The notes: generated by a model from the sequence alone, not told the origin. Positions 40,465 through 50,486 are shown, counted from the stretch's first letter. The stretch is 64,000 nt of DNA from Lysobacteraceae bacterium (GCA_023657465.1 JAGTJX010000001.1:834358-898357); one strand, 5' to 3'. Program-made: numbers and translations.

Positions 40465-41766
40465 TTAGAGGGTGTTTCTTTTTGTATAAACCATCTTCCC
40501 ATCGACCATCGTCCACATCACATGTTCGCGACCTGAAGCATAGACTACGGATGAAGCAATCGATTCAAAGGTAGGAAGTGACTTTCCAATCACGCCCACA
40601 ACAGCATTCTCAACTGTATTCAAATCCAATGAAATCAAATCCGCGCGCTTGCCTATCTCAATGCTGCCGATTTCCTTATCCCACTTCAGGGACTTTGCGC
40701 CTTCGATCGTAGCCATCGCTAGACACTCGTGTGCAGGCATCGCTGTAGGTCCGTGGATGGGTTTCTGGATGAGAGCTGCAAGCTTCATCTCTTGAAACAT
40801 ATTGAGTGAATTATTGCAGGCGGCACCATCAGCACCCAAACTTACAGTGATTCCCATTTTTCTTAATTTTGGAATTTCTGCAATTCCTGAAGCAAGCTTG
40901 AGATTGGAGGTAGGGCAGTGAGAGACTGCGACATTGCGATCACAAAGGATTTTCTTCTGGGATTCATCGACCCATACACAGTGCGCGAGCACGAGTGGTG
41001 CCTTCGTCACTCCTACTTTGTCGAGATACGAAATATTATCGAGACCAGTAAGTTGTTTCACCATCTGAAGCTCTCCACGATTCTCAGATGCGTGGGTATG
41101 AATGAGGGCGTCTTGGTCTCTTGCTATCTCTGCTACTCTTTTCAATAATTCATCTGTGCAGGAAATCGCAAAACGGGGGGCATAAGAAATTCTGATTCTT
41201 CCACCTGCACGACCATTCCATTTCTTGTGAATGCGTATTGCTTCTGCAATGGCCTTGGCTGTTTCTTCAATCAGTCCTTTAGGTGATGTCTCAGCTCTGT
41301 CCATGAGGCACTTGCCGACTGAAGCTCGAATGCCTGATTCTTCGATAACTTCGAGTACGGCTTCTGTGTGTCTGACAGTTGCCATGTCTAAGATGCAAGT
41401 CGTACCTGAGGAGAGGAGTTCTTGCACCCCGATCTCTGCCGAGAGTCTCAATGACTTAGCTGTGTGTGAGGATTCTAGAGGCCAGATTTTTTCTTTTAAC
41501 CAATCGAGTAGCTCGAGATCGTCTGCGTGGTTTCTAAATAAAGTCTGACAAAGGTGAACGTGTGTTTGAATGAATCCAGGGAGAATGAACGTTCCATCAG
41601 CGTCGATGACGTTTTTACTTTTGATAGTGAGACCTTTTGGGAGCTTGTCCAGCCACTGGGTGATCACGCCGTCTTCAATAAAGAGAGATCCGCTTCTCAC
41701 CGTGCGCTTCTCATCCATTGTCACGAAAACAGCGTTCGTGATCCAAAAGTTCTTAGTCTTGCTCAT
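40465..41766 (-). CDS. Amidohydrolase, MTA/SAH-deaminase-like
   Basis: The 433-residue protein is a metal-dependent amidohydrolase of the 5-methylthioadenosine/S-adenosylhomocysteine deaminase and chlorohydrolase group. It has 'GFIQTHVHLCQTLFRNHADD' with the HxH metal pair, 'LIHTHASENRGE', 'LAHCVWVD' and 'VSLGADGAACNNSLNMFQEM' with the metal Asp. Guanine or 8-oxoguanine deaminases are the main alternatives. It overlaps the cytidine deaminase gene by 4 bases and is last in the nucleoside operon, which supports deamination of a purine nucleoside or base. Confidence 0.8.
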   Translation of the reverse strand: MSKTKNFWITNAVFVTMDEKRTVRSGSLFIEDGVITQWLDKLPKGLTIKSKNVIDADGTFILPGFIQTHVHLCQTLFRNHADDLELLDWLKEKIWPLESSHTAKSLRLSAEIGVQELLSSGTTCILDMATVRHTEAVLEVIEESGIRASVGKCLMDRAETSPKGLIEETAKAIAEAIRIHKKWNGRAGGRIRISYAPRFAISCTDELLKRVAEIARDQDALIHTHASENRGELQMVKQLTGLDNISYLDKVGVTKAPLVLAHCVWVDESQKKILCDRNVAVSHCPTSNLKLASGIAEIPKLRKMGITVSLGADGAACNNSLNMFQEMKLAALIQKPIHGPTAMPAHECLAMATIEGAKSLKWDKEIGSIEIGKRADLISLDLNTVENAVVGVIGKSLPTFESIASSVVYASGREHVMWTMVDGKMVYTKRNTL

Positions 41767-42173
41767 TTTTTCTTTTTAGATTTTTTGGATAAATGTTCAG
41801 GGAGAAATGCGTAAGGCATGAGGTCTTTGAGCTTCAGTGATTCCTTCACACCAGAAAGATTAGCTAAGTGTACTTTGACATTTCCGTCACCAAACTCAGT
41901 GAGTGTCTGTCTGCAAAGCCCACAAGGTGGCCAAGGTGGAGTGGCATCTGTCACTACGCAGATCTCGGCTATTTCATTGGAGCCTTGAGCGATAGCACTT
42001 AAGATTGCAGTTCGCTCTGCACAAACGGTTGCACCATAAGTAGAGTTCTCTACATTGCATCCCCCGAAGATAGATCCATCTTTCATGAGTACTGCTGCGC
42101 CTACTTTGTAATTGCTATACGGGCTGTAGGAATTGAGTCTGGCCTTCTTCGCGGCTTCAAATAGTTTGTTCAT
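41763..42173 (-). CDS. cdd: Cytidine deaminase
   Basis: The 136-residue homotetrameric-type enzyme has 'GGCNVENSTYGATVCAERTA' with the catalytic Cys-Ala-Glu and 'PPCGLCRQTLTEFG' with the two other zinc Cys. It deaminates cytidine and deoxycytidine to uridine forms. A Lys/Ser-rich tail (about 10 residues) extends the usual end. It lies 16 bases after punA and overlaps the amidohydrolase start by 4. Confidence 0.93.
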   Translation of the reverse strand: MNKLFEAAKKARLNSYSPYSNYKVGAAVLMKDGSIFGGCNVENSTYGATVCAERTAILSAIAQGSNEIAEICVVTDATPPWPPCGLCRQTLTEFGDGNVKVHLANLSGVKESLKLKDLMPYAFLPEHLSKKSKKKK

Positions 42174-42189
42174 GTGCTTGCTCCAGAAA

Positions 42190-43044
42190 TCATACAGTGT
42201 CAGCCCCAGAAAACAGTGGAAGGCTGTGTGACAAGATCGCTTCTACATTTTTTAGACTGTTCTTAGAGTTCTCAACGATGTCCGTACGAGAGACGGGCTT
42301 ATTCGATAATCCAGCTGCAAGATTCGTGATGGAGCAAATTCCTGCAACACGGACTCCCAAGTGATGAGCTGCAATGGTCTCGTGCACAGTGGACATTCCT
42401 ACGACATCGGCTCCCATCGCGCGTAACATGCGTACTTCGGCGGGAGTCTCGTAAGTGGGTCCCAGCATTCCCGCGTAGACTCCTTCGTGAAACGATATAT
42501 CAAGCTGAGTTGCTTGGGATTCTAAAACTCTTCTGCAGTCAAAGGAGTAAGCCTGAGACATGTCTGGATACTGAGGTCCAAGCTCCTTCATCTGAGCGCC
42601 ACGAAGGGGATTGTCTCCCATGAGGTTCAGATGATCTTCGATGAACATCAGATCACCGCTTCGGTACTTAGGATTGATTGCACCTACTGCATTCGTAATC
42701 ATGAGAGTGTGAATTCCTAGTGAGCAGAGCACTCGCGTAGGAAGTACGCAGTCTTCCATCGGATAACCTTCATAGAGATGGAATCTTCCATTCAACATTG
42801 CAACCGGTGTAGTTCCAAACGTTCCCAGCTTGATTGATCCAGCATGCCCTTCAACTGAAACGCCATGAAAGTGTGGAATCTCAGAGTAGGGGATCGTTCC
42901 AATAGGAGTGAACTCCGGAGAGTCCATGAGTCCAGAAAACCCAGAGCCTAAGATCACGCCCACTTCAGGTTTGAACCCTTGGAAACGAGTTTGAATGAGT
43001 TCGGCTGCATCTTTGATTTTAGAGTAAACTGATTGTGACTTCAT
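42190..43044 (-). CDS. punA: Purine nucleoside phosphorylase
   Basis: The 284-residue class I (trimeric) PNP shows 'VGVILGSGFSGLMD', 'IPHFHGVSVEGHAG' with the phosphate-site His, 'MITNAVGAINPKYRSGDLM', 'GPTYETPAEVRMLRAMGAD' and 'GMSTVHETIAAHH'. It cleaves (deoxy)guanosine and inosine to base and pentose-1-phosphate. The start overlaps the deoA stop (ATGA). Confidence 0.93.
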   Translation of the reverse strand: MKSQSVYSKIKDAAELIQTRFQGFKPEVGVILGSGFSGLMDSPEFTPIGTIPYSEIPHFHGVSVEGHAGSIKLGTFGTTPVAMLNGRFHLYEGYPMEDCVLPTRVLCSLGIHTLMITNAVGAINPKYRSGDLMFIEDHLNLMGDNPLRGAQMKELGPQYPDMSQAYSFDCRRVLESQATQLDISFHEGVYAGMLGPTYETPAEVRMLRAMGADVVGMSTVHETIAAHHLGVRVAGICSITNLAAGLSNKPVSRTDIVENSKNSLKNVEAILSHSLPLFSGADTV

Positions 43045-44381
43045 TTGATCCCTGCATCTAAGATCAGTTTCGGAGCAGCATGACGGCCAGCTGAAATAAC
43101 AATAGATCTAAAAAACTGTGCTTCTAATTCTTTCACTTTGCCATCGCTGATGTTCTCAGGAAGATAAGTGATAACGAGTGTTTCCTTAGGTGAAACAGAT
43201 GACCCCACTTTCTTCTTAAATACAAACCCAGTTCCAAAATCAATTTTCTGACTCGTGACTTTTCTCCCGCCTCCCATTTCAATGAGAAGCTCCCCAATCG
43301 CTTTGGTGTTGATGGACTTAATGTAGCCCTTCTTAGAGCTCTTCCATTCTACAATACGTTTTGAGATTGGAAGTTGTGAAGGATCATCAATAGAGGAAAC
43401 GAGTCCACCTTGAGCTTTGACCATTTGGCGGAAGACTTCCCATGCTGAGCCATCTTGGAGTTTAGCTAGCGCAAGTTTTCTACCATCTTGGTGCTTCTTC
43501 ACTATACGTCCCATCTCGAGCATCTGAGCACAGAGATGAATAGTGAGTTCTTTAAGATCAATACAAGAGCTATCAAACGGCTTTTCGTTTCGAAGTACTG
43601 CGATCGATTCGATGACTTCCAGAGTATTACCGACTGCGCAACCCAAGGGTTGATCCATCTGAGTGAGAGCTGCTCTACAGTTGAGTCCTAACTTCTTCGC
43701 TACTTGGACGAGGGTCTTAGCGAGTTTCCTCGCAGCGCCCAGGTTTTGCATAAACGCACCGTTACCAACTTTCACATCTAAGATGAGGCCTTCGGTACCT
43801 TCAGCTAGTTTCTTAGAGAGAATCGAACCTACGATCAGAGGCACACAAGGCACAGTCGCTGTTACATCTCTGAGGGCATAAAGTTTCTTGTCTGCTGGAG
43901 CTATTTTGCTGGTTTGTCCAATGATTGCAGTTCCTACATCTTTGAGAATGCGTTTGAATTCTTCTGGAGAGAGAGCGGTGTTGAATCCTGGAATCGCTTC
44001 AAGCTTATCGATCGTTCCGCCTGAGTGGCCTAATCCACGTCCCGCCATCATGGGTACTTTTAATCCACAAGCAACAGCAAGTGGAGCGAGAATGAGAGAG
44101 ACTTTGTCGCCAACGCCACCTGTCGAGTGTTTGTCGATTTTGACTCCTGGGATTCCACTCAGATCAAAGCGATCTCCACTCTCTAGCATCGCGCGTGTGA
44201 GTGAAACAGTTTCATCAAGAGTCATACCTTTGAAGAAAATCGCCATGAGGAGCGCGGTCGCTTGGTAATCAGGTATTTCGCCTGAAGTGATTCCTTGGAT
44301 GAATCCTTGAATCTCGGAGTCCGAAAGCACATCACCGTTACGCTTCTTCTCAATAACAAATGCGGGAGTAATATTGCTCAT
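43041..44381 (-). CDS. deoA: Thymidine/pyrimidine-nucleoside phosphorylase
   Basis: The 446-residue enzyme carries the family signature '[19 protein letters not shown]', '[18 protein letters not shown]' and a C-terminal PYNP domain. It phosphorolyses thymidine, deoxyuridine or uridine. It overlaps deoB by 4 bases upstream and punA by 4 downstream. Whether it prefers thymidine (DeoA) or is broad (Pdp) cannot be read from sequence; length fits either. Confidence 0.9.
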   Translation of the reverse strand: MSNITPAFVIEKKRNGDVLSDSEIQGFIQGITSGEIPDYQATALLMAIFFKGMTLDETVSLTRAMLESGDRFDLSGIPGVKIDKHSTGGVGDKVSLILAPLAVACGLKVPMMAGRGLGHSGGTIDKLEAIPGFNTALSPEEFKRILKDVGTAIIGQTSKIAPADKKLYALRDVTATVPCVPLIVGSILSKKLAEGTEGLILDVKVGNGAFMQNLGAARKLAKTLVQVAKKLGLNCRAALTQMDQPLGCAVGNTLEVIESIAVLRNEKPFDSSCIDLKELTIHLCAQMLEMGRIVKKHQDGRKLALAKLQDGSAWEVFRQMVKAQGGLVSSIDDPSQLPISKRIVEWKSSKKGYIKSINTKAIGELLIEMGGGRKVTSQKIDFGTGFVFKKKVGSSVSPKETLVITYLPENISDGKVKELEAQFFRSIVISAGRHAAPKLILDAGIK

Positions 44382-45595
44382 AATCCTAGTACCTCTTTGA
44401 GAAAAGATTGGCCTGCGATTTTTTTGTGACTGGGCTCACCTGTGAGAGCGTGAAACATAGTCGCACCCATATCACCGAAGGAGTTCATCACGCCGAGATC
44501 TTGTTTTGCACTCTCCGCTGCTCCTGGGGCATAGAAAAACACGGGAGCATATTCACGAGTATGATCTGTGCCTCTATAGGTAGGATCGTTACCGTGATCT
44601 GCAGTCATCACAAGGAGATCGCGGTCATTCAACAGTGGTAGAAGTTTTCCTAGGACAATATCGAATTCCTCTAATGCTAAGCCGAAGCCCTTCACGTCTC
44701 TGCGATGTCCATAGAGCATGTCGAAGTCGATGAGATTGCAGAAGAGAAGTCCATGTTTGAATTCACCCATCTGCTCAAGAAGAACACGGAGTCCATCCGT
44801 GTTGCCTTTGGTGTCGATGTTCTCCGCGATACCTTGGCCAGCGTAAATGTTTGAAATCTTGCCAATTCCCAGCGTTGGAATTTTTTGATCAAGAAGATAA
44901 TCGAGGTAAGTTTTCCTAGAAGGCAATTTAGCCAAGTCTTTGCGGTTGTAGGTGCGTTTAAAATCTTTTTTGTTTGTGCCTACGAAGGGACGCGCGATTA
45001 CGCGAGAAATCTGAAGTTCATCGCAGATTTTGCGAGCTGACTTACAAACAGAGTACAGTTTTTCTAGACCAAATGACTCTTCGTGAGCAGCAACTTGCCA
45101 TACACTGTCAGCGCTCGTGTAGACGATGGGCTTACCTGTGCGTATGTGCTCTTCGCCGAGCTCTTCAATGATCTCTGTTCCAGAAGCTGTGCAGTTTCCT
45201 AAGATTCCTGGGAGATTGTTCTCCTTGACCCAGCGAGTGATGACTTCGTCAGAGAATCCATTAGGGTAGGTGGCGAACGCCTTATCTACTACGAGGCCCA
45301 TCATCTCCCAATGTCCAGAGGTCGTGTCCTTACCGAGAGATTGCTCAAGAGCTCGACCGTAAGAACCCATTTTATAACCAGAGGTTTTTACACCATCGAC
45401 TGATGTGATTCCGCCTAGTCCGAGTTTCTCGAGGTTGGGAAGCTTCAATGAGCGTCCTTCTTTTTTCTTAAATGCATCAGCGCAGTTTCTTAAGGTGTTA
45501 GAACCTAGGTCACCGTATGCTTTTGCGTCGGGAAGTTCACCTGCGCCAACGCCATCGAGTACAATCCAAATCACGCGATCAATTGGATTTTTCAT
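44378..45595 (-). CDS. deoB: Phosphopentomutase
   Basis: The 405-residue alkaline-phosphatase-superfamily enzyme has '[20 protein letters not shown]' at the N-terminus, the nucleophile Thr in '[15 protein letters not shown]', and metal residues in '[20 protein letters not shown]'. It converts (deoxy)ribose-1-phosphate to the 5-phosphate, feeding DeoC. It overlaps deoC by 17 bases. Confidence 0.95.
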   Translation of the reverse strand: MKNPIDRVIWIVLDGVGAGELPDAKAYGDLGSNTLRNCADAFKKKEGRSLKLPNLEKLGLGGITSVDGVKTSGYKMGSYGRALEQSLGKDTTSGHWEMMGLVVDKAFATYPNGFSDEVITRWVKENNLPGILGNCTASGTEIIEELGEEHIRTGKPIVYTSADSVWQVAAHEESFGLEKLYSVCKSARKICDELQISRVIARPFVGTNKKDFKRTYNRKDLAKLPSRKTYLDYLLDQKIPTLGIGKISNIYAGQGIAENIDTKGNTDGLRVLLEQMGEFKHGLLFCNLIDFDMLYGHRRDVKGFGLALEEFDIVLGKLLPLLNDRDLLVMTADHGNDPTYRGTDHTREYAPVFFYAPGAAESAKQDLGVMNSFGDMGATMFHALTGEPSHKKIAGQSFLKEVLGL

Positions 45596-46238
45596 AAGCC
45601 TCCGAGATTGAGATGCTAGAAGAAGTTCCGATTCGATTAGCTCCTGCTTCGATCATCTTCATAGCATCTTCTAAAGTTTTGATTCCGCCGGAAGCTTTCA
45701 CTCCGATGTCAGGTCCTACTGTTTTCCTCATCAGCGAGACGTGTTCTGGTTTTGCGCCACCGGGACCGAATCCAGTAGAGGTCTTCACAAACGCAGCACC
45801 TGCACGGCGTGCGCAAAGACAAGCACGAACGATTTCATTATCGGAGAGCATGGCAGATTCGATGATGACTTTGACTGGAATTTTGTCTGCTGCTTCGACG
45901 ACTCTACGAATATCTGTTTCTACGTAGAAATCATCTTCGGATTTTAGTTTTCCGAGAGAGATGACCATGTCGATTTCGAGTGCACCGTCTTTGATAGCTG
46001 AGAGAGTTTCTGAGACTTTCTGATCAGTAGTAGTAGCTCCCAGTGGGAAGCCAACAACTGTAATGGGAAGTACGTTTGATCCTTTGAGAGATTCAGAAGC
46101 TATTTTTACATAAATAGGGTTTACACACACTGTGGCAAAGTGGTGTGTTTTTGCCTCTCTGCAAATTTGTTCTATTTGCGCAGGTGTGGCTTCTGGTTTC
46201 AGGAGCGTGTGGTCAATGATTTCGTTGATCGACTTCAT
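45579..46238 (-). CDS. deoC: Deoxyribose-phosphate aldolase
   Basis: The 219-residue class I aldolase has '[20 protein letters not shown]', '[14 protein letters not shown]' and the Schiff-base Lys in '[15 protein letters not shown]'. It splits deoxyribose-5-phosphate to glyceraldehyde-3-phosphate and acetaldehyde. It is the first gene of the deo operon. On the minus strand a TTGACA (46289-46284) within an inverted repeat lies about 45 bases upstream of the ATG, but no good -10 is seen. Confidence 0.95.
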   Translation of the reverse strand: MKSINEIIDHTLLKPEATPAQIEQICREAKTHHFATVCVNPIYVKIASESLKGSNVLPITVVGFPLGATTTDQKVSETLSAIKDGALEIDMVISLGKLKSEDDFYVETDIRRVVEAADKIPVKVIIESAMLSDNEIVRACLCARRAGAAFVKTSTGFGPGGAKPEHVSLMRKTVGPDIGVKASGGIKTLEDAMKMIEAGANRIGTSSSISISEAYEKSN

Positions 46239-46275
46239 CTGGTTTTTCCAAGAACCTCAGGTTTCCCAGGTTTAG

Positions 46276-46291
46276 GCTTGTACTGTCAAGC
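46276..46291. promoter_or_regulatory. Inverted repeat overlapping a -35-like box upstream of deoC
   Basis: GCTTG (46276-46280) and CAAGC (46287-46291) are inverted and enclose TTGACA on the minus strand. The 8-bp palindrome TTAGCTAA lies just beyond (46296-46303). This is a possible operator for nucleoside control; no regulator gene is nearby. Confidence 0.35.
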
Positions 46292-46331
46292 TAGATTAGC
46301 TAAGTTAGAGTGAGAGACCAGGGCGCATAGT

Positions 46332-46648
46332 GATTCTCAAAGAAGAGAGTCGAGCCAACATGAACGGATTCATCACCTGTTCTCTGTTTTTTTAAATAAA
46401 ATTTTTAAGGAAAAACTAATTAAAGGGTGATCGAAACTCAAAGAGTTTGATCGAAAACAAAGCGGAAAATCCGCTGACTATAAAGGTTTAATTCGATACC
46501 GTGATGTTACACACAATTAGCTCATCACTACTGAGAATCAAGATCTTGTTGCACCGAGTGCAACTGTCAGGGATAGCCTCGTTTGTTTCCGATTTAACCA
46601 CCTAAAAAAGTTTCGTGACCTCTAAAAATAACGGCTGATAAAGCAGCC
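46332..46648 (+). promoter_or_regulatory. Structured RNase E leader and intergenic region
   Basis: The 424-base gap between deoC and rne holds a series of hairpins on the rne strand: 46332-46351 (7 bp), 46429-46452 (GATC plus AAACTC stem, AAA loop), 46461-46475 (AGCGGA/TCCGCT), 46501-46528 (GTGATG/CATCAC), 46548-46564 (GTTGCAC/GTGCAAC) and 46633-46648 (GGCTG/CAGCC), the last just before AAGGAG. E. coli rne has a long structured leader through which RNase E controls its own mRNA; this could act likewise. I cannot place the promoter with confidence, so the upstream hairpins may lie outside the mRNA. Confidence 0.5.
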
Positions 46649-46662
46649 AAGGAGAGTCATAT

Positions 46663-49488
46663 ATGAGTAAAGAGTTAATTGTTAATGCGTCGCTTCCTGA
46701 AATTCGCATAGCATTGTTGGAAGATGGTAAAGTTCAAGAAATTTTGACGGAGCGCCCCTCAGATAAGGGCATTGTCGGTAATATCTATAAAGGTCGCGTG
46801 ACCCGCGTCCTTCCAGGAATGCAGGCTGCATTCGTGGATATTGGATTAGAGAAGGCAGCATTTCTCTACGTAGACGACATCTACCTCCACCCAGCGAAGT
46901 TTGATGAAGATGCAGTACCTAGTGTTCAAGCTGCGGGAGCTCCAGAAGTTTCTGATGAAGAAGGCAGCGAGCCTTCGGCTGAAGCACAAGAGTCCACTGA
47001 ATCAACAGAATCTGAAGTGATGAATGATGAAGAATCAGAGGACTCGTCTGAATCTGAATCTGAAGATGAGATGAACGCGTCTGATGCTCAAGCAGACGCT
47101 GAAGCTCAAGTTGCAGAAGTACAATCACAAAGTGAAGCTCAGCAAGCTGAAGGTGGAACTTCTGCAGAGGCTCAGTCTGATGCTCAACCAACTGATTCAC
47201 AACCGAATGCAGACAGCGCACAACCCGTTCAAGCTCCTAGCCAAAATAACGATCGCAATAAACGCGGCCGTAATCAACGTGGCCGCGGTAGACGTGGAAA
47301 CGCTCCTCAGCACTTACAAAAAGCATTCACTAATATTCAGAGCTTACCTAAGGAATACAGTAACGAAATCAAAGACGAAGGAAGTTTTCAATCCGACAGA
47401 GCTGCAATGGATACAGCTTCTGACCCTGAAACCAACATTGAACATCTGAGCCAAGATCAAAAGAAAGTCGACTCTGCTGGTAACTTAGTGAAGACACGTC
47501 CTGAATACAATCAGCCACGAAATCGCAGTAGACAGATTAGACCTAAGAGCAATCACTTCCGTAAACCACAAGTGAACATCGATGACCTTCTTAAAGAAGG
47601 CCAAGAAGTTCTCGTTCAAGTAGCAAAGGAGCCGATTGCAACTAAGGGAGCACGTCTCACTTGTCATATCAGTCTTGCTGGCCGTCACCTCGTGTGTATG
47701 CCAACAGTCGATCACGTCGGAGTCTCTCGCAGAATTGAGCGCGATGACGAGCGTAGACGTCTACGTGACTTTGTCGAACGTAATCGTACGAAGAAGTTAG
47801 GATTCATCATTCGTACTGCAAGCGGTGGGAAAGATCCTGAAGAGTCCATCAAACAAGACATCGATTATCTCACGGATATTTGGACACAAGTTCAAACCAA
47901 AGTAGACACCGTGTCTGCTCCTGCAATGGTCTATGAAGATCTCAATCCTGTACTTCGCGCTGTACGTGACTGGGTGAATGAAGACATTGATAAGATCATC
48001 ATCGACTCTCGCTACTTTTATAATGATACCGCTGAATTCGTGGCTAAGTTTATGCCAGCGATCAAGGATCATGTAGAGCAGTATCAGGGCGATCTTCCGA
48101 TATTCGATGCTTATGGAATCTCAACAGAACTCCATAGAGCACTTGAGCGCAAGGTCTGGCTAAAGTCAGGTGGATACATCATCATCGATCAAGCAGAAGC
48201 TCTGGTTGCAATCGATGTGAATACTGGACGATTCGTAGGTAAGAAGAATCTAGAAGACACGATCTTAAAAACAAACTTAGAGGCAGTCGAAGAAATTGCT
48301 TACCAGTTGCGCTTAAGGAATTGCGGCGGAATCATCATTCTCGATCTCATCGACATGGAGAAAGAAGAAAACAAGCAACGCGTTTATCGTGCACTCGACG
48401 AAGCAATAAAAAAAGACCGTGCAAGACCTACGATTCTGAAAATTTCAGATCTAGGACTAGTTGAGATGACGAGAAGAAGAACTCGCGACACCATGGTGCG
48501 TGCGCTCTGCGAGCCATGTACTCATTGCGAAGGCAAAGGTTTCGTGAAGTCCAAGCGTACAGTCGCTTACGAAATTCTCCGCGAAATGGAACGTGAAGGT
48601 AATGAGCGCGATGCTAAGAAAATCTTGGTTGAAGCTCATCCCGATGTCATCGATATCTTGGCAATTGACGAACGTGATACGCTCGATCAACTCGAGCGTC
48701 GCTATAGGAAGCAAATCTATCTCCAAGCAGTGATGGATTCTCATCCTGAACAATACGAAGTGACGAATGATCGCAGTCTGATCAAACAAGCTCCGCAAAT
48801 CAGTACAAAATCTGATGAACGAAGACTTCGTCCTCATCATCGTAACGAAAATAATAATAGCAACCGTAATAACAATAATAACCGTGGTGGTGGTAGAGAT
48901 AGAAATCGCGATAGAAACCAAAATCAAAACCAAAACTCGCGTCACGAACAGCAAGTTTCTGCTCCAATTCAGCAACAGGCTCAGCCGCATTTTGCTCCTC
49001 CAGTTTTAGATGTCGACTCAGTCGGAAATGCAGCTCCGCAAGGGGGTGCTTATGTTCCAAGAGTTCAGCAGCAAGTGAATGACGATAACTTCGGAAATCG
49101 TGCGCCTATTCAGCAAGTTTCTTCAGCACCGAAGACTCAGCAAGAACAGGATGCAGAGGATGACAGATTAGCTTTCCTCCGTGCTCAAGCAGCTCAAGAT
49201 GCAGCGATTGCTGGAGTAGCTAACGGCAACGTCGCAGGTAATTCTTACGGCGGTCAGAATAGAGGCCCTCGCCCACCAGGCGGCGGTGGTCAGAATCGAA
49301 ACTACCGTTTCGGTGGCAGAAATAACAATAATAGAAACAATCGTGGTGGACCTCGTCCACACAACAACCGCGGTGGATCAGGCGGTCAGCAAGGTTTCCC
49401 TCGTCGTAATGGACCTGTCGGAGGCGGTTCAGGCGGCAATGGTAACGGTAACGGCCCTGTTGGAGGCGGAGAAGGTTCAGAGTCTTGA
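46663..49488 (+). CDS. rne: Ribonuclease E/G with S1-domain insert and disordered Asn/Gly-rich tail
   Basis: The 941-residue endoribonuclease starts 'KELIVNASLPEIRIALLEDG', then the first half of the S1 domain (38-75). An acidic, Gln/Ser-rich insertion of about 225 residues (80-305) follows, with an Arg-rich patch near 200. The S1 domain then resumes at 'LLKEGQEVLVQVAKEP' (about 309). DNase I-like catalysis is in 'ALVAIDVNTGRFVGKKNLED' and 'GGIIILDLIDMEKEENK'. The Zn-link is 'CEPCTHCEGKG' (from 616). The tail (about 730-941) is low-complexity, Asn/Arg/Gly-rich, probably disordered, for RNA binding and degradosome assembly. AAGGAG precedes the ATG. It shares its stop with the prmA start. Confidence 0.92.
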   Translation: MSKELIVNASLPEIRIALLEDGKVQEILTERPSDKGIVGNIYKGRVTRVLPGMQAAFVDIGLEKAAFLYVDDIYLHPAKFDEDAVPSVQAAGAPEVSDEEGSEPSAEAQESTESTESEVMNDEESEDSSESESEDEMNASDAQADAEAQVAEVQSQSEAQQAEGGTSAEAQSDAQPTDSQPNADSAQPVQAPSQNNDRNKRGRNQRGRGRRGNAPQHLQKAFTNIQSLPKEYSNEIKDEGSFQSDRAAMDTASDPETNIEHLSQDQKKVDSAGNLVKTRPEYNQPRNRSRQIRPKSNHFRKPQVNIDDLLKEGQEVLVQVAKEPIATKGARLTCHISLAGRHLVCMPTVDHVGVSRRIERDDERRRLRDFVERNRTKKLGFIIRTASGGKDPEESIKQDIDYLTDIWTQVQTKVDTVSAPAMVYEDLNPVLRAVRDWVNEDIDKIIIDSRYFYNDTAEFVAKFMPAIKDHVEQYQGDLPIFDAYGISTELHRALERKVWLKSGGYIIIDQAEALVAIDVNTGRFVGKKNLEDTILKTNLEAVEEIAYQLRLRNCGGIIILDLIDMEKEENKQRVYRALDEAIKKDRARPTILKISDLGLVEMTRRRTRDTMVRALCEPCTHCEGKGFVKSKRTVAYEILREMEREGNERDAKKILVEAHPDVIDILAIDERDTLDQLERRYRKQIYLQAVMDSHPEQYEVTNDRSLIKQAPQISTKSDERRLRPHHRNENNNSNRNNNNNRGGGRDRNRDRNQNQNQNSRHEQQVSAPIQQQAQPHFAPPVLDVDSVGNAAPQGGAYVPRVQQQVNDDNFGNRAPIQQVSSAPKTQQEQDAEDDRLAFLRAQAAQDAAIAGVANGNVAGNSYGGQNRGPRPPGGGGQNRNYRFGGRNNNNRNNRGGPRPHNNRGGSGGQQGFPRRNGPVGGGSGGNGNGNGPVGGGEGSES

Positions 49489-50480
49489 GCCCTATTGCTA
49501 AGCCGACTTTCAAGTGGGTGATTGAATTACCTAAAACGATTGATCGAGATGAGATCATTGGTTGGATTTGGAATGAATTTGGCTCTCGTGGGCTCTTAGG
49601 GATTCACGAAGGCACCATTCTTACCGATCAAGCTGTAGCTCATGGTTTTGAAACAGAGCCTTGGATCTTCGATCAAGGCCTTGCGCCTGAAAATCGAGAT
49701 TGGGTGTCAGAACTCAGTACAGCTCAAGTTGAGATACACTCCGATACAAAAGATCATGCTGTTTTCATCCGCAGTAGCATTCTCCAAATCCATCCGGATT
49801 TGTTTCAATCAGAAATTGAAGAATTAGAAGCACTAGATTGGGATGCAGAGTGGAAAAAAAACTTTCAGGGAATCGAGCTTGCTCCTAATTGGTGGGTCAT
49901 TCCCCCTTGGAGGGCAGACGAACCCGAAGTCAAAAAAACTAAACGAAGGCTTCTCTTGGTTAATCCAGGTGCTGGATTCGGGACAGGCACTCATCCTACG
50001 ACTCAACTCTGCTTAGAAACTTTGACTCATCATTGGGATGAGATTGAGTCACACGCTCAAGTTAAGCCTTTGAAGGTGCTCGACTTTGGAAGTGGTTCTG
50101 GAATCTTGAGTATCGCAGCGGCACTGCTCGGGGGAATAGTTTTAGGCTGCGAAATTGATGAACTAGCCAATGATAACGCGAGAGAGAATTCAAAACTCAA
50201 TGGTGTTTCTGACCTCGTACAGTTCCAAGTAGAGTTTCCGCAGAAGAACGCAAAGTTTGATCTCATTATCGCCAATATTTTGAAGCCTATTTTAATTGAG
50301 TACTGTGATGAGCTAATTTCTCGCTTAAACAAAGGAGCGACTGTTGTTTTATCGGGGCTTATTGAGCCTGATCTTAAAGCGATTATTCCACTCTATCAAA
50401 CCAAGCTTGGTATAGAATATCAGTATCAAATCCATGAGCGTGATGAATGGCGATCTGTTTATTGTTGGAGGAAAGCATAA
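49485..50480 (+). CDS. prmA: Ribosomal protein L11 methyltransferase
   Basis: The 331-residue enzyme starts with TTG overlapping the rne stop. It has the PrmA signature 'LLVNPGAGFGTGTHPTTQLC', SAM motif 'VLDFGSGSGILSIAAALLG', 'GCEIDELANDNARENSKLN' and the 'DLIIANILKPIL' motif (NxxxPIL in place of the usual N-I-L-ANP). The N-terminal ~120 residues correspond to the substrate-recognition domain. It trimethylates L11. Confidence 0.9.
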   Translation: MSPIAKPTFKWVIELPKTIDRDEIIGWIWNEFGSRGLLGIHEGTILTDQAVAHGFETEPWIFDQGLAPENRDWVSELSTAQVEIHSDTKDHAVFIRSSILQIHPDLFQSEIEELEALDWDAEWKKNFQGIELAPNWWVIPPWRADEPEVKKTKRRLLLVNPGAGFGTGTHPTTQLCLETLTHHWDEIESHAQVKPLKVLDFGSGSGILSIAAALLGGIVLGCEIDELANDNARENSKLNGVSDLVQFQVEFPQKNAKFDLIIANILKPILIEYCDELISRLNKGATVVLSGLIEPDLKAIIPLYQTKLGIEYQYQIHERDEWRSVYCWRKA

Positions 50481-50486
50481 CGACTC

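Noticed and set aside
48457-48990. 177-codon minus-strand frame within rne
   Set aside because: It is a shadow of the low-complexity Asn/Arg region; its Ile/Thr/Val-rich product mirrors repeated codons rather than a gene.
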